A DNA stretch of 53,595 nt. Origin: Pseudomonadota bacterium (GTDB lineage: Bacteria; Desulfobacterota; Desulfobulbia; Desulfobulbales; SURF-16). This document shows positions 35,016 to 45,795 of this stretch, in pieces. How positions within the stretch are numbered: position 1 is the stretch's first letter; the number at the start of each line of letters is the position of its first letter. Both the position numbers and the translations under genes were made by a program. The notes below the pieces were generated by a model. It was not told where the DNA came from. It did no database searches and saw only the letters and a list, made by a program, of their open reading frames with translations. The DNA lies in the NCBI GenBank assembly GCA_018816555.1, contig JAHIVT010000001.1, positions 1 through 53,595 of the forward strand. The letters run 5' to 3'.

Positions 35016-35492
35016 ATGAAAGCAGAATTCATAAATCCGTTTTTAAATGCTGCGAAAAACGTCTTGGAAACCATGTGTCAGACACAGGTTAAACCGAAAA
35101 AGCCCAGCCTCAAGGATAATTCACTCACCTATGGTGAAGTCTCCGGCATTATCGGCATGGTTTCTGATGAAATATCCGGATGCATGATTCTCAGCTTTTC
35201 CGAAAATTGTATTCTGCATGTGGTGGCGAATATGCTGATGGAGCCCCCGAAAGAAAAAGTTGATGAAGAGATCGTTGACGCGGTGGGAGAGTTGACAAAT
35301 ATGATCTGTGGCGGGGCCAAGGCCCAGCTTGCCAAACTTGATTACAAGTTTAATCTGGCCACCCCGACCATGGTTGTGGGGAAGAATGTTGAGATTTCCT
35401 ATTATTCCGATGCACCAACCCTGGTAATTCCCTTCAGTACAGAGCATGGTGATTTTGTCATTGAGGCAAATCTTGGCGGGAAGAATAAATAG
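35016..35492 (+). CDS. cheX: CheX-family chemotaxis phosphatase
   Basis: The 158-residue protein matches CheX, which dephosphorylates CheY-like receivers. The catalytic helix motif E-x-x-N is present in VGELTNMICGGAKAQL, and a second helix region (GMILSFSENCILHVVANMLM-like) precedes it. Start ATG 35016 has ACAGGA seven bases upstream; the longer frame begins with TTG at 34980 without a ribosome site. It stands alone between divergent gltA and the terminator shared with the ATP synthase operon. No chemotaxis cluster is near, so it may serve another two-component system. Confidence 0.88.
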   Translation: MKAEFINPFLNAAKNVLETMCQTQVKPKKPSLKDNSLTYGEVSGIIGMVSDEISGCMILSFSENCILHVVANMLMEPPKEKVDEEIVDAVGELTNMICGGAKAQLAKLDYKFNLATPTMVVGKNVEISYYSDAPTLVIPFSTEHGDFVIEANLGGKNK

Positions 35493-35513
35493 TGCGGCAA
35501 ATCCGGCAGGAAC

Positions 35514-35551
35514 AATAAAAAAAGCCGCCCATGATGGGCGGCTTTTTTTAT
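35514..35551. terminator. Bidirectional terminator between cheX and atpC
   Basis: GCCGCCCAT and ATGGGCGGC form a perfect 9-bp stem with a one-base centre, flanked by A-tract and T-tract runs of seven. It lies between the convergent cheX and ATP synthase transcripts. Confidence 0.93.
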
Positions 35552-35569
35552 TGTATGAAGCTAACTTAC

Positions 35570-35989
35570 TTACTTGGAATGCTTTTCAGCAACTCTTATT
35601 CGGGCAAGTGCCCGCTGCATTGCAGCCTGGGCACGGACCATGTTGATTTTTTCTGTCTGAGTTTTCGCTTCTGCAAGCCTTTTTTCAGCCCTTTCTTTTG
35701 CCCGCAGGGCACGATCAACATCAATCTGCTTCCCTGCCTCGGCTGATTCTACGAGAAAGGTGATTTTATTGTTTGATACTTCGCAGAAACCACCGCTCAC
35801 CATAAGGTAGTTTTCCTTGCCATCCTTCTTGTAAACCAAGCTCCCGATCTTAATGGTACTCAGAAAAGGGGCATGATTCGCCAGCACTCCAAAATCACCA
35901 CCGTAGCCGGGGGCGCTGACTATATCAACATCATCACTGACTATAGGACCTGATGGTGTGACAACCTCTAAATGTATTGATTCAGCCAT
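35570..35989 (-). CDS. atpC: ATP synthase F1 epsilon subunit
   Basis: The 139-residue protein has the N-terminal beta-sandwich with [19 protein letters not shown] and [15 protein letters not shown], and the C-terminal helical hairpin ([20 protein letters not shown] onward). Epsilon couples gamma rotation and inhibits hydrolysis. It is the last gene of the operon. Confidence 0.97.
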   Translation of the reverse strand: MAESIHLEVVTPSGPIVSDDVDIVSAPGYGGDFGVLANHAPFLSTIKIGSLVYKKDGKENYLMVSGGFCEVSNNKITFLVESAEAGKQIDVDRALRAKERAEKRLAEAKTQTEKINMVRAQAAMQRALARIRVAEKHSK

Positions 35990-36065
35990 TGGTCTTTACC
36001 TTGACTTGTTGTAGCTCCCAGTGGGAGTACATTCAATAAAAAAAATACGTAATATAAAAAATAAA

Positions 36066-37523
<1,458 letters not shown>

Positions 37524-37559
37524 TTAAGAGGTGGTTGCCCTCCACTCCGAAATTTATTG

Positions 37560-38438
37560 TTATCCTTTCAGTGCTTCAGCACCACCTACAATATCCATGA
37601 GCTCGCCGGTAATTGCTGACTGGCGCGCTTTGTTGTATACCATTGTCAGGTTACTGATTATATCCTTACAAGCTTTGGTCGCATTGTCCATGGCCGTCAT
37701 ACGGGCGGCATGTTCACTGGCGCCGACCTCAAGCATGGCATTATAAACCATAACATTTGTGTACAGAGGAAGAAGAACATCCATAATCTCCTCTGGGCTG
37801 GGCTCATAGATATAGTCGCCTGCCTGTTTGGTTTCGGTTTTTTCCGCATCATCTGTTGCAACTGATTTTACCGGCAGGAAAGGCATTGTTTTTGGTAACT
37901 GTCTGGCAACGCTTATGAAGCTGCCATATATGAGATGTACTTCATCAGATCCGCCTGCAATAAAGTTTGCAGCAACATCCTGGGCAATTGCGCGGGCATT
38001 GAACATCTGGAAGTTGCCCATGATATCAATAAATTTTTCACGGACCTTGCCGGTTTTGCGAAAGTAGCGATTTGCTTTTTTACCGACACAGACGAGTGTA
38101 ACTTTTTTCCCTGCAGCCTCATGCTTATTCATCAGCTTTTCAGCCATTTTGATGATATTCGCATTGAAACTGCCGCAAAGGCCACGGTCGGATGTAACGA
38201 TAAGGATTTCGACAGTTTTCACCTCGCGTTCCTGCATTAAAGCAAACGCGCCGGACTTCATATTGCTGCTGATGGAGCGAAGCGCTTCATTGAATTTCCC
38301 GGCATATGGCCGAAAAGCCTCCATCTTCATCTGGGCGCCCCTCAGTCTGGCCGATGAAACCATATTCATGGCCTTGGTGATCTGGGCTGTCTTCTTGACA
38401 CCAGCTATCTTCATTTTGACATCTTTTAGACTCGGCAT
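37560..38438 (-). CDS. atpG: ATP synthase F1 gamma subunit
   Basis: The 292-residue central-stalk subunit has the N-terminal helix MPSLKDVKMKIAGVKKTAQI, the ILIVTSDRGLCGSFNANI Rossmann segment and the C-terminal coiled-coil helix (AMDNATKACKDIISNLTMVY then ARQSAITGELMDIVGGAEAL). Confidence 0.98.
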   Translation of the reverse strand: MPSLKDVKMKIAGVKKTAQITKAMNMVSSARLRGAQMKMEAFRPYAGKFNEALRSISSNMKSGAFALMQEREVKTVEILIVTSDRGLCGSFNANIIKMAEKLMNKHEAAGKKVTLVCVGKKANRYFRKTGKVREKFIDIMGNFQMFNARAIAQDVAANFIAGGSDEVHLIYGSFISVARQLPKTMPFLPVKSVATDDAEKTETKQAGDYIYEPSPEEIMDVLLPLYTNVMVYNAMLEVGASEHAARMTAMDNATKACKDIISNLTMVYNKARQSAITGELMDIVGGAEALKG

Positions 38439-38455
38439 GACTCGTTACTCCAGAT

Positions 38456-39979
38456 TTATTGAATTCCTTTAGATGCCTTGAACGTCTCTGTGAAGGCCTT
38501 GATGGTGCTGTGCATTTTTTCCTCAAGAGCCTTGTCGATTACCTTTTTTTCCTTCAATGTGTCAAATATGGCAGGCTCGTTACTCGCTACGTAGGTATAA
38601 AGATCCTGTTCGTAATCTGCCAGTGTGTCGAGGGGCAGCTTATCAAGGTATCCCTTGGTGCCTGCGAAAATGATGGTTACCTGTTTTTCCATGGACAGTG
38701 GCTGGTACTGAGGTTGTTTCAGAATTTCAACCAGTCGGGCGCCACGGGTCAGCTGAGCCTGGGTCGCAGCGTCAAGATCGGAACCGAACCCGGCAAAGGC
38801 GGCAAGTTCACGATACTGGGCAAGGTCAAGCCGAAGTGTACCGGCAACCTGTTTCATTGCCTTTACCTGAGCTGCACCACCAACCCTTGATACGGAAAGA
38901 CCAACGTTAATAGCCGGACGGACACCTGAGAAAAACAGGTTTGGTTCCAGGTATACCTGACCGTCGGTAATGGAAATAACGTTGGTGGGAATAAAGGCGG
39001 ATACGTCACCGGCTTGAGTCTCGATAATGGGCAGAGCGGTCAGTGAGCCTGCGCCCAATGCATCGTTTACTTTCGAGGAACGTTCCAGCAGACGTGAATG
39101 GTTAAAGAAAATGTCACCAGGATAGGCCTCACGTCCTGGTGGGCGGCGAAGCAGCAGGGACAACTCACGATAGGATACCGCCTGTTTGGAAAGATCATCA
39201 TAGATGATCAGGGCGTGCATGCCGTTGTCCCTGTAATACTCGCCAATTGCGCAACCGGTAAATGCAGCCACGTACTGCATGGGCGCAGGGTCAGAGGCGC
39301 AGGCGGCTACAACGGTGGTGTACTCCATGGCGCCATGTTTTCTCAAGTTCTCAACAACCAGAGCCACGGTTGATTTTTTCTGGCCGATGGCAACATAGAT
39401 ACAGTGCACATCAGTTTCTTTCTGCGCAATGATTGCGTCAACACACAGCGATGTTTTGCCGATCTGGCGATCGCCGATGATCAACTCCCGCTGTCCGCGA
39501 CCAACCGGGGTCATGGCGTCAACAGCCTTGCTGCCGGTATAACATGGTTCATGGACGCCTTTTCTGGCGATAACACCAGGGGCCAGAACTTCCATTTTTG
39601 AGAATTTTTTTGCGTTGATCGGGCCCTGGCCGTCAATGGGTTTACCAACACCATCAATAACCCTGCCTTCAACTTCAGGTCCTACCGGAACCTCGGCGAT
39701 TCTTCCGGTTCTCTTGACGATATCCCCTTCTTTGATGTACCTGACTTCGCCGAATATGGCGCAGCCAACATTGTCCTGTTCCAGGTTCAGGGCGAGGCCG
39801 AGGATTCCGTTCGGAAACTCCAGAAGCTCCATAGCCATGCATTTTTCAACCCCATGGACACGCGCAATACCATCACCAACTGAAATTACGGTTCCAGTTT
39901 CACTCAGATCAACTTTCGTTTCGTAGTCTTTGATCTGCCCCTTGATAATCTGACTGATTTCTTCAGCTTTAATTTGCAT
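38456..39979 (-). CDS. atpA: ATP synthase F1 alpha subunit
   Basis: The 507-residue subunit has Walker [10 protein letters not shown], the non-catalytic site region and the alpha-family signature [17 protein letters not shown]. It follows atpH by three bases and precedes atpG by 17. Confidence 0.99.
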   Translation of the reverse strand: MQIKAEEISQIIKGQIKDYETKVDLSETGTVISVGDGIARVHGVEKCMAMELLEFPNGILGLALNLEQDNVGCAIFGEVRYIKEGDIVKRTGRIAEVPVGPEVEGRVIDGVGKPIDGQGPINAKKFSKMEVLAPGVIARKGVHEPCYTGSKAVDAMTPVGRGQRELIIGDRQIGKTSLCVDAIIAQKETDVHCIYVAIGQKKSTVALVVENLRKHGAMEYTTVVAACASDPAPMQYVAAFTGCAIGEYYRDNGMHALIIYDDLSKQAVSYRELSLLLRRPPGREAYPGDIFFNHSRLLERSSKVNDALGAGSLTALPIIETQAGDVSAFIPTNVISITDGQVYLEPNLFFSGVRPAINVGLSVSRVGGAAQVKAMKQVAGTLRLDLAQYRELAAFAGFGSDLDAATQAQLTRGARLVEILKQPQYQPLSMEKQVTIIFAGTKGYLDKLPLDTLADYEQDLYTYVASNEPAIFDTLKEKKVIDKALEEKMHSTIKAFTETFKASKGIQ

Positions 39980-39982
39980 TGC

Positions 39983-40528
39983 CTATTCACTCCCTTTAAT
40001 GGACTCTTTTAAACCCTCAAGCTGCGTTTTGATGCTGCCATCCAAAATGATATCACCAACTTTGGCTATCATACCGCCGATAATGGATGTATCAATTTCG
40101 GTTTTCAAAACAACCTGCTTTCCTGTTATCTTTTCCAATGTTTGCTTTGCCTTATCCAATAGCGCAGGCTCCAGAGCCTTGGCTGTGATCACAATTCCCT
40201 GGCAGACGTTTCTTTCAACATCAACCATGCCCTGAAATGACGCAGCTATTTCAGGCAGTACATTGGCCCTGTTTTTCTGGGCCAGTAAATTGAGGAAGTT
40301 CCCCATGATCTTGGATACACCGGCATTTTTTACGATTGCAGCCATGACCTTCTCGCGAACGTCGGCCGGGTATATCCTGTTTGTCAAACCATCGCGAACC
40401 TCAGGTAATGTCGTATAGAGTTCCGCAAAATCTTTCAGTGTCTTGGCATAATCGTCCAAGGCATTTTCTTCTTTACCCACAATAAAAACGGCCTTTGCAT
40501 AACGTTTGGCCAGAATATCATTTTTCAT
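39983..40528 (-). CDS. atpH: ATP synthase delta (OSCP) subunit
   Basis: The 181-residue protein starts ILAKRYAKAVFIVGKEENAL, the usual opening of the delta subunit, and ends with the conserved VGDIILDGSIKTQLEGLKE. It joins the peripheral stalk to the F1 head. It overlaps atpF by four bases. Confidence 0.97.
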   Translation of the reverse strand: MKNDILAKRYAKAVFIVGKEENALDDYAKTLKDFAELYTTLPEVRDGLTNRIYPADVREKVMAAIVKNAGVSKIMGNFLNLLAQKNRANVLPEIAASFQGMVDVERNVCQGIVITAKALEPALLDKAKQTLEKITGKQVVLKTEIDTSIIGGMIAKVGDIILDGSIKTQLEGLKESIKGSE

Positions 40529-41220
40529 TTTTTCAAACCTCCCAACTTGGTCAGGTAATCCTCAACCAGTTTGTTCTGGTCTGTGTCCTGGAGATTCTTC
40601 TTGATGATTTCTTCCGCCATGATTGTTGCCTGATCGGCGACTTCTGTTTTCAGGCGGCGTTTGGCTTCGGCAATTTCATTCTGCACGACCATTTCAGCCT
40701 GGCGTTTAATGCCCTCAGCAGCGCGGTTTGCTTCTTCGATGATCCGCGCTTTTTCAACCTGGCCCTGAGCGATCGCTTTTTCAACCATACCCTTCAACTC
40801 GTCATCAATGCCGGCGAGTCTGGCTTCATATTCTTTGTAATTCCGTTCCGCATCGGCCCGGCGGGTCTCAAGATCTTCAAACTCGGCTGCGATACCCTGC
40901 TGCCTGCCCTTTAAGGCGTCAACCAATGGTTTTTTCAGGAACTTGATCAGAATGACCATCAGGGCGGCAAAGTTCATTACCCTCCAGCCGAGATCCTTCA
41001 GTTTTGCAGGAGACAGAGCGCCATGGGGGCCTGTCATGGAGGAGCCGCCATGTGCCGCTGCTGCGCCTTGTGCCTCTCCAGCTGCTTCGGCAGCATGCCC
41101 TGCCGCCTCTACCGCATGCGGATCACCGCCTGCTGCGTAAATGATTCCTGCTGTCCCGATAACAGCCGCAAGTGCCAAAGCAGTTAATGCAATCTTTGAC
41201 CACCTCTTGTTGTTTTTCAT
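40525..41220 (-). CDS. atpF: ATP synthase b subunit with an N-terminal signal-like extension
   Basis: From ATG 41220 the protein has 231 residues. It opens with a signal-peptide-like segment (SKIALTALALAAVIGTAGII, ending YAA), then an Ala/Gly/His-rich stretch to about 70, and only then the usual b-subunit membrane helix (VMNFAALMVILIKFLKKPLV, about 81-100) and long coiled coil. Normal b subunits start directly with the helix and are about 160 residues. GGGAGGG precedes 41220; an in-frame ATG at 41274 would lie inside atpX. The stop overlaps atpH. Confidence 0.94.
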   Translation of the reverse strand: MKNNKRWSKIALTALALAAVIGTAGIIYAAGGDPHAVEAAGHAAEAAGEAQGAAAAHGGSSMTGPHGALSPAKLKDLGWRVMNFAALMVILIKFLKKPLVDALKGRQQGIAAEFEDLETRRADAERNYKEYEARLAGIDDELKGMVEKAIAQGQVEKARIIEEANRAAEGIKRQAEMVVQNEIAEAKRRLKTEVADQATIMAEEIIKKNLQDTDQNKLVEDYLTKLGGLKK

Positions 41221-41221
41221 T

Positions 41222-41647
41222 TTACAGAGCCCTCCCGAGTACCTTACCGGCCATTTCTGTCGCAAAGCTTTCAACCTGCCCCTTTAAAGACTGTTCAGCA
41301 GCTTTCACTTCCGAGGCAACGATGCCCATTTGAGCAGCTTTTGCCTTGTCAGATTCACTTTTAATCTGCTGCAGCTTTTCCGTACCTGCCGCCTGAGCTT
41401 CATTTCTTGCCGCATCAAATTCAGTCTTGGCTTTCCGCCTTGCATCCCTGAATTTTTGGTCAAACTGTTCCGCCCTTAATTTGGCATTTTTGTTAAATGT
41501 GTCCACATCGGTGTTTAAGTCACTAATCTTCTGTTTTCGCTCTGCAAGTATTCGTCTCACAGGGCGATAAAGAACTGCATTGAGAACCACGATCAGAAAC
41601 AGGATGTTTAGGATGTGGATCGGCATGGTGATGTCAACTGTAATCAT
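41222..41647 (-). CDS. atpX: ATP synthase b' subunit (second peripheral-stalk subunit)
   Basis: The 141-residue protein has an N-terminal membrane helix (IHILNILFLIVVLNAVLYRP) and a long charged coiled coil (DLNTDVDTFNKNAKLRAEQF onward). This is the b' type that pairs with b as a heterodimer in several bacterial groups, including many Desulfobacterota. It is the first gene of the seven-gene operon; the a and c genes are not in the window. Confidence 0.93.
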   Translation of the reverse strand: MITVDITMPIHILNILFLIVVLNAVLYRPVRRILAERKQKISDLNTDVDTFNKNAKLRAEQFDQKFRDARRKAKTEFDAARNEAQAAGTEKLQQIKSESDKAKAAQMGIVASEVKAAEQSLKGQVESFATEMAGKVLGRAL

Positions 41648-41729
41648 TTAGCGCCCCCTTACTATTGAATAACTTAATGATATGTGGTTTCTGCTTAAAA
41701 ATGAATCGGGCTTCATTTAAACATGGAGT

Positions 41730-41758
41730 TGTCTACTACATTCTTTTTTGGCTGTCAA
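41730..41758 (-). promoter_or_regulatory. Promoter of the ATP synthase operon
   Basis: On the minus strand a perfect TTGACA (41758-41753) is followed after 17 bases by TAGACA (41735-41730), 82 bases before the atpX start. It is the best sigma-70 candidate in the alaS-independent interval 41648-41880, which otherwise holds no gene. Confidence 0.5.
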
Positions 41759-41880
41759 CTTTTTTTAACCCAATATTTTGGTATTATATTTCTCACAAAA
41801 TCTTGAATAGTTACTAGTTAATTTACAAAAAATGAATTTTGTGTCACATTGTTACGCTGTTATTTCCGGAGACTAAACCT

Positions 41881-44526
41881 TCATTGCAGTTGCTTTTCTA
41901 TGATGGCGAATACTGCCTGTAGTGCCCGGGGTAGTTTATCTGGCATGGTACCGCCTGCCTGGGCCATATCCGGGCGTCCCCCTCCCCCGCCCCCAACCAG
42001 CTGAGCCACCTCTTTAATTATATTTCCAGCCTGGATAGTACCGGTCAGATCCTTGCTGACAATGGCCAGAAGCGAAACCTTGTCATGAAGAATGCCGCCC
42101 AGCACGGCCACGCCGCTGCCCAGTTTATCTCTTACCCGGTCTCCCACCTCGCGCATTGTTTTGGCTGAATCAAGGGGGACCTGAGCTGCAACCACCCTGA
42201 TATTTTTCACTGTCCTGGCGCCGTCAATAAGTGAGTCAAGGTTTGCCAGTGAGAGCTTGGCGTGCAGGTTGCCCACCTCTTTTTCCAGCTCCTTGATCCG
42301 TGCCATGAGCTTATCGATTTTAGCCGCGGCCTCGCCAGGGGCACAGCGCAGGAGCCCGGTTATCAGGTTCAGCTTTTCATCTTCCTGCTGAAATCGGGCA
42401 AATGCCTCCCGGCCGCTTACCGCTTCAATGCGGCGCACGCCGGCTGCGATGCCAGTTTCCGAGACAATCTTCAACAGCCCGATTTCCCCGGTGGCCTGCA
42501 CATGGGTGCCGCCGCAGAGTTCCTTGCTGAAGCTGTCAATGGTCACCACCCGCACCGTGTCGCCGTATTTCTCCCCGAAAAGGGCGGTGGCGCCGGACTT
42601 GATGGCCTCTTCTTTCGTCAGGTTATCAATGCAGAGTAGTGCATTGGACCTGATGGCCGTATTGGCGATGGCTTCTATTTTTTGGATTTCTGCAGGGGAT
42701 AAGGGCGAGAAATGGGTGAAATCAAAACGGAGCCTGTCCGCCTCAACAAGGGATCCGGACTGCTTGACATGATCCCCCAGTACCTGTTTCAGTGCAGCCT
42801 GGAGAAGATGGGTAGCCGTATGATTGCAGGCGATCGCCTGCCTTCTGGCATCAAGCACCGTCAGCTCCACCACATCACCGCAGGAAATGTTCCCGGCAAT
42901 CATTTCCGCCTCATGCAGGATAAGGCCGCCACCGGCCTGCACCGTGTTGACCACCCTGGCCTTGCCTGATGGCCCGCTGATTTCCCCCTGGTCCCCTATC
43001 TGGCCGCCCGACTCGGCATAAAAGGGTGTTTCTGCTGTGACCAGCAGCCCCTTTTCCCCCTTGGCGGCCTGCTCGCTGCTCTCTCCCTGTTCATTGATGA
43101 TGGCCACAAGGGTTGATTGATGCTGCCGGGTGGCGTAGCCGACAAAACTGCTTTTTACGCCACTGGTGCTGAGCTGGCGCAGTCCGGCGCTGAACTCGGT
43201 CAACCCGCCGCCCTTCCAGGATTTGCGGGATTGCGCCTTCTGGGCCTCCATGGCGGCATTATAGCCGGCCTCGTCAATGCCGTACCCTTCTTCAATGGAG
43301 ACGTCTCTGACGATATCCACCGGAAAGCCGAAGGTGTCATAGAGTTTGAAGATGAATTCCCCATCGATGATTTTTTTCTTTTCTTTTTTCAGGCGATGGA
43401 TTTCCTTGCCCAGCATTTCCAGCCCGTTGCCCAGGGTTTCAAGAAAGCGTTCCTCCTCATTGCTGACCACCTGCTCCAGCAGCTCAACCGCGTCATTGAG
43501 GTGGGGATAGGCCGGGGACATCTCCTGTACCACCTTGTTGGTAATGGTGCTCAGGAAAGGCCTGGTCAAGCCCAGGGTGCGGCCGAAACGGATGGCCCGC
43601 CGCATGATGCGCCTCAGCACATAGCCCCGGCCTTCATTGGCAGGCAGTACGCCGTCCGCCACCAGGAAGGCGGTGGTGCGGCCGTGATCGGCGATGACGC
43701 GCATGGCGGTGTCGGCACGGTCGTTTGCGCCATAGCTTGTGCCGGCAACCCCGGCGATGGTATCAATGATGGGGGTGAACAGGTCGGACTCATAATTGCT
43801 GTGCACGCCCTGAATGACCGCGGCGATACGCTCCAGCCCCATGCCCGTGTCAATGCTTGGTTTGGGCAGGGGCGTCATGGTGCCGTCCTCACTGCGTTCA
43901 AACTGCATGAAAACAAGATTCCACAGTTCAAGGAAACGGTCGCAATCGCAGCCCACCGCGCAGTCCGGCCGGCCGCAGCCCACTTCCCTGCCCTGGTCGA
44001 TATGGATTTCCGAACAGGGGCCGCAGGGACCGGTGTCACCCATGGCCCAGAAATTGTCCTTTGCCCCCAGGCGCATGATGCGGCCCTTGGGCAGATCTTC
44101 AATCTTTTCCCAGAGCTGATAGGCCTCGTCATCATCTTCAAAAACGGAAACCCACAGATTATCAGGGGACAGACCGAGAACCTTGGTGAGAAAGTCCCAG
44201 CCATAGTTAATGGCGTCCTTTTTGAAATAGTCGCCAAAGGAAAAATTGCCCAGCATCTCGAAAAAGGTGTGATGCCGGGCCGTATAACCCACATTGTCCA
44301 GGTCATTGTGCTTGCCGCCGGCCCTGACGCAGCGCTGGCAGGTGGCAGCCCGGGTGTAGTTGCGTTTCTCCTCGCCGGTGAACAGCCGTTTGAACTGCAC
44401 CATGCCGGCATTGGTGAACAGCAGGGTGGGGTCATCATGGGGAACCAGGGCGGAACTGTCAACCACTGTATGGCCCTTGCCCGCAAAGTAAGATAAAAAT
44501 TTTTGGCGAATGTCGTTTCCAGTCAT
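41881..44526 (-). CDS. alaS: Alanyl-tRNA synthetase
   Basis: The 881-residue class II synthetase charges tRNA-Ala. The catalytic domain starts NDIRQKFLSYFAGKGHTVV. The editing domain has the zinc-binding HTATHLL and CGGTHVQATGEIGL. The C-terminal DHHA1 domain ends with a Gly run and GRPDMAQAGG. I chose ATG 44526 (MTGNDIRQ), which matches the family start; an upstream in-frame ATG at 44589 would add 21 unusual residues. It lies 119 bases after recA, a frequent neighbour. Confidence 0.98.
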   Translation of the reverse strand: MTGNDIRQKFLSYFAGKGHTVVDSSALVPHDDPTLLFTNAGMVQFKRLFTGEEKRNYTRAATCQRCVRAGGKHNDLDNVGYTARHHTFFEMLGNFSFGDYFKKDAINYGWDFLTKVLGLSPDNLWVSVFEDDDEAYQLWEKIEDLPKGRIMRLGAKDNFWAMGDTGPCGPCSEIHIDQGREVGCGRPDCAVGCDCDRFLELWNLVFMQFERSEDGTMTPLPKPSIDTGMGLERIAAVIQGVHSNYESDLFTPIIDTIAGVAGTSYGANDRADTAMRVIADHGRTTAFLVADGVLPANEGRGYVLRRIMRRAIRFGRTLGLTRPFLSTITNKVVQEMSPAYPHLNDAVELLEQVVSNEEERFLETLGNGLEMLGKEIHRLKKEKKKIIDGEFIFKLYDTFGFPVDIVRDVSIEEGYGIDEAGYNAAMEAQKAQSRKSWKGGGLTEFSAGLRQLSTSGVKSSFVGYATRQHQSTLVAIINEQGESSEQAAKGEKGLLVTAETPFYAESGGQIGDQGEISGPSGKARVVNTVQAGGGLILHEAEMIAGNISCGDVVELTVLDARRQAIACNHTATHLLQAALKQVLGDHVKQSGSLVEADRLRFDFTHFSPLSPAEIQKIEAIANTAIRSNALLCIDNLTKEEAIKSGATALFGEKYGDTVRVVTIDSFSKELCGGTHVQATGEIGLLKIVSETGIAAGVRRIEAVSGREAFARFQQEDEKLNLITGLLRCAPGEAAAKIDKLMARIKELEKEVGNLHAKLSLANLDSLIDGARTVKNIRVVAAQVPLDSAKTMREVGDRVRDKLGSGVAVLGGILHDKVSLLAIVSKDLTGTIQAGNIIKEVAQLVGGGGGGRPDMAQAGGTMPDKLPRALQAVFAIIEKQLQ

Positions 44527-44645
44527 ATCTGTGTGGTGCTTAATTAAATGGTTAAGGGGTGGAGCTCGGAACGCACGTACACGCTCCATGACAAATAATC
44601 ATCGCTCTTGCAGCGGGATTGTTGAATTTTATGAATCTGCCGGTA

Positions 44646-45683
44646 TCAGGCAGACGCAGCAGGCGTTTCAGCCTTTACGTCTACGGCAACGGGCAGTCCA
44701 AAGCCCTGGCGGACCTTCCGATCTATTTCCGCCATCATCTCAGGGTGTTCTTTCAGAAACTCCTTGGCATTTTCCCGGCCCTGGCCGATTCGTTCGTTGC
44801 TGTAAGAGTACCAGGCCCCGCTTTTTTCAATGATGTTCAGGTTCGCGGCAAGATCAAGAATATCGCCGGCCTTGGAGATGCCTTCTCCGTAAACGATATC
44901 AAACTCTGCATCTTTAAACGGGGGAGCAACCTTGTTTTTGACGATTTTCACCTTGGTGCGGTTGCCTATGATATCCTGTCCATCTTTGATGGCAGCCTGT
45001 TTGCGGATGTCAAAACGCATGGTGGAATAGAATTTGAGAGCCGTGCCGCCGGTGGTGGTTTCCGGGTTGCCGAACATGACGCCGATTTTCATGCGGATCT
45101 GATTGATAAAGACCAGTGCCGTGTTGCTTTTTTTCAGGATACCGGTCAGTTTGCGCATGGTCTGCGACATGAGCCGGGCCTGCAGTCCCATATGGGAATC
45201 GCCGATGTTGCCGTCTATCTCGGCTTTGGGCACCAGGGCGGCCACCGAGTCAATGACAATCACGTCAACCGAGCCGCTGCGGATAAGGATTTCGGCAATC
45301 TCCAGGGCCTGTTCGCCGTAGTCCGGCTGGGAGACCAGCAGGTCGTCCGTATTGACCCCGAGACGATCGGCGTAGTGGATATCAAGGGCATGCTCGGCGT
45401 CGATAAAGGCCGCGGTGCCACCCGCCTTCTGGGCCTCGGCAATGAGATGCAGGGCCAGGGTGGTTTTACCCGACGATTCCGGGCCGTAAATTTCCGCGAT
45501 CCTGCCCCTGGGAAAGCCGCCGACGCCGGTGGCGATATCCAGGCTCAGAGCACCGGTGGAGATGACCGGTATGGCCTCGGTTTCGGCGGAGCCGAGACGC
45601 ATGATCGACCCTTTGCCGAATTGTTTATGTATCTGCAGAATCGCTGTATCTAGGGTTTTGTTTTTTTCCTCAGAGATGGCCAT
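44646..45683 (-). CDS. recA: Recombinase RecA
   Basis: The 345-residue protein has Walker [10 protein letters not shown], Walker [15 protein letters not shown], loop L1 region [17 protein letters not shown] and the conserved [20 protein letters not shown]. Length is typical. CAGGAG precedes the ATG. No canonical LexA box was recognised in the 112 bases before it, so SOS control cannot be judged. Confidence 0.99.
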   Translation of the reverse strand: MAISEEKNKTLDTAILQIHKQFGKGSIMRLGSAETEAIPVISTGALSLDIATGVGGFPRGRIAEIYGPESSGKTTLALHLIAEAQKAGGTAAFIDAEHALDIHYADRLGVNTDDLLVSQPDYGEQALEIAEILIRSGSVDVIVIDSVAALVPKAEIDGNIGDSHMGLQARLMSQTMRKLTGILKKSNTALVFINQIRMKIGVMFGNPETTTGGTALKFYSTMRFDIRKQAAIKDGQDIIGNRTKVKIVKNKVAPPFKDAEFDIVYGEGISKAGDILDLAANLNIIEKSGAWYSYSNERIGQGRENAKEFLKEHPEMMAEIDRKVRQGFGLPVAVDVKAETPAASA

Positions 45684-45795
45684 GGTCTATACTCCTGCGT
45701 CAAACCGGCTTTTCCGGTATCAATAAAATAGATAAAGAAAGATGAATAAAGTTACGTAAAGCACCGTATCGTTTTTCAGCATGAAACATTTATCA

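Noticed and set aside
43117-44496. Long plus-strand open frame of 459 codons.
   Set aside because: It is the antisense shadow of alaS; composition is not protein-like.
45684-45795. SOS (LexA) box before recA.
   Set aside because: No canonical LexA motif was recognised, but boxes in this group vary, so this is not evidence of absence.
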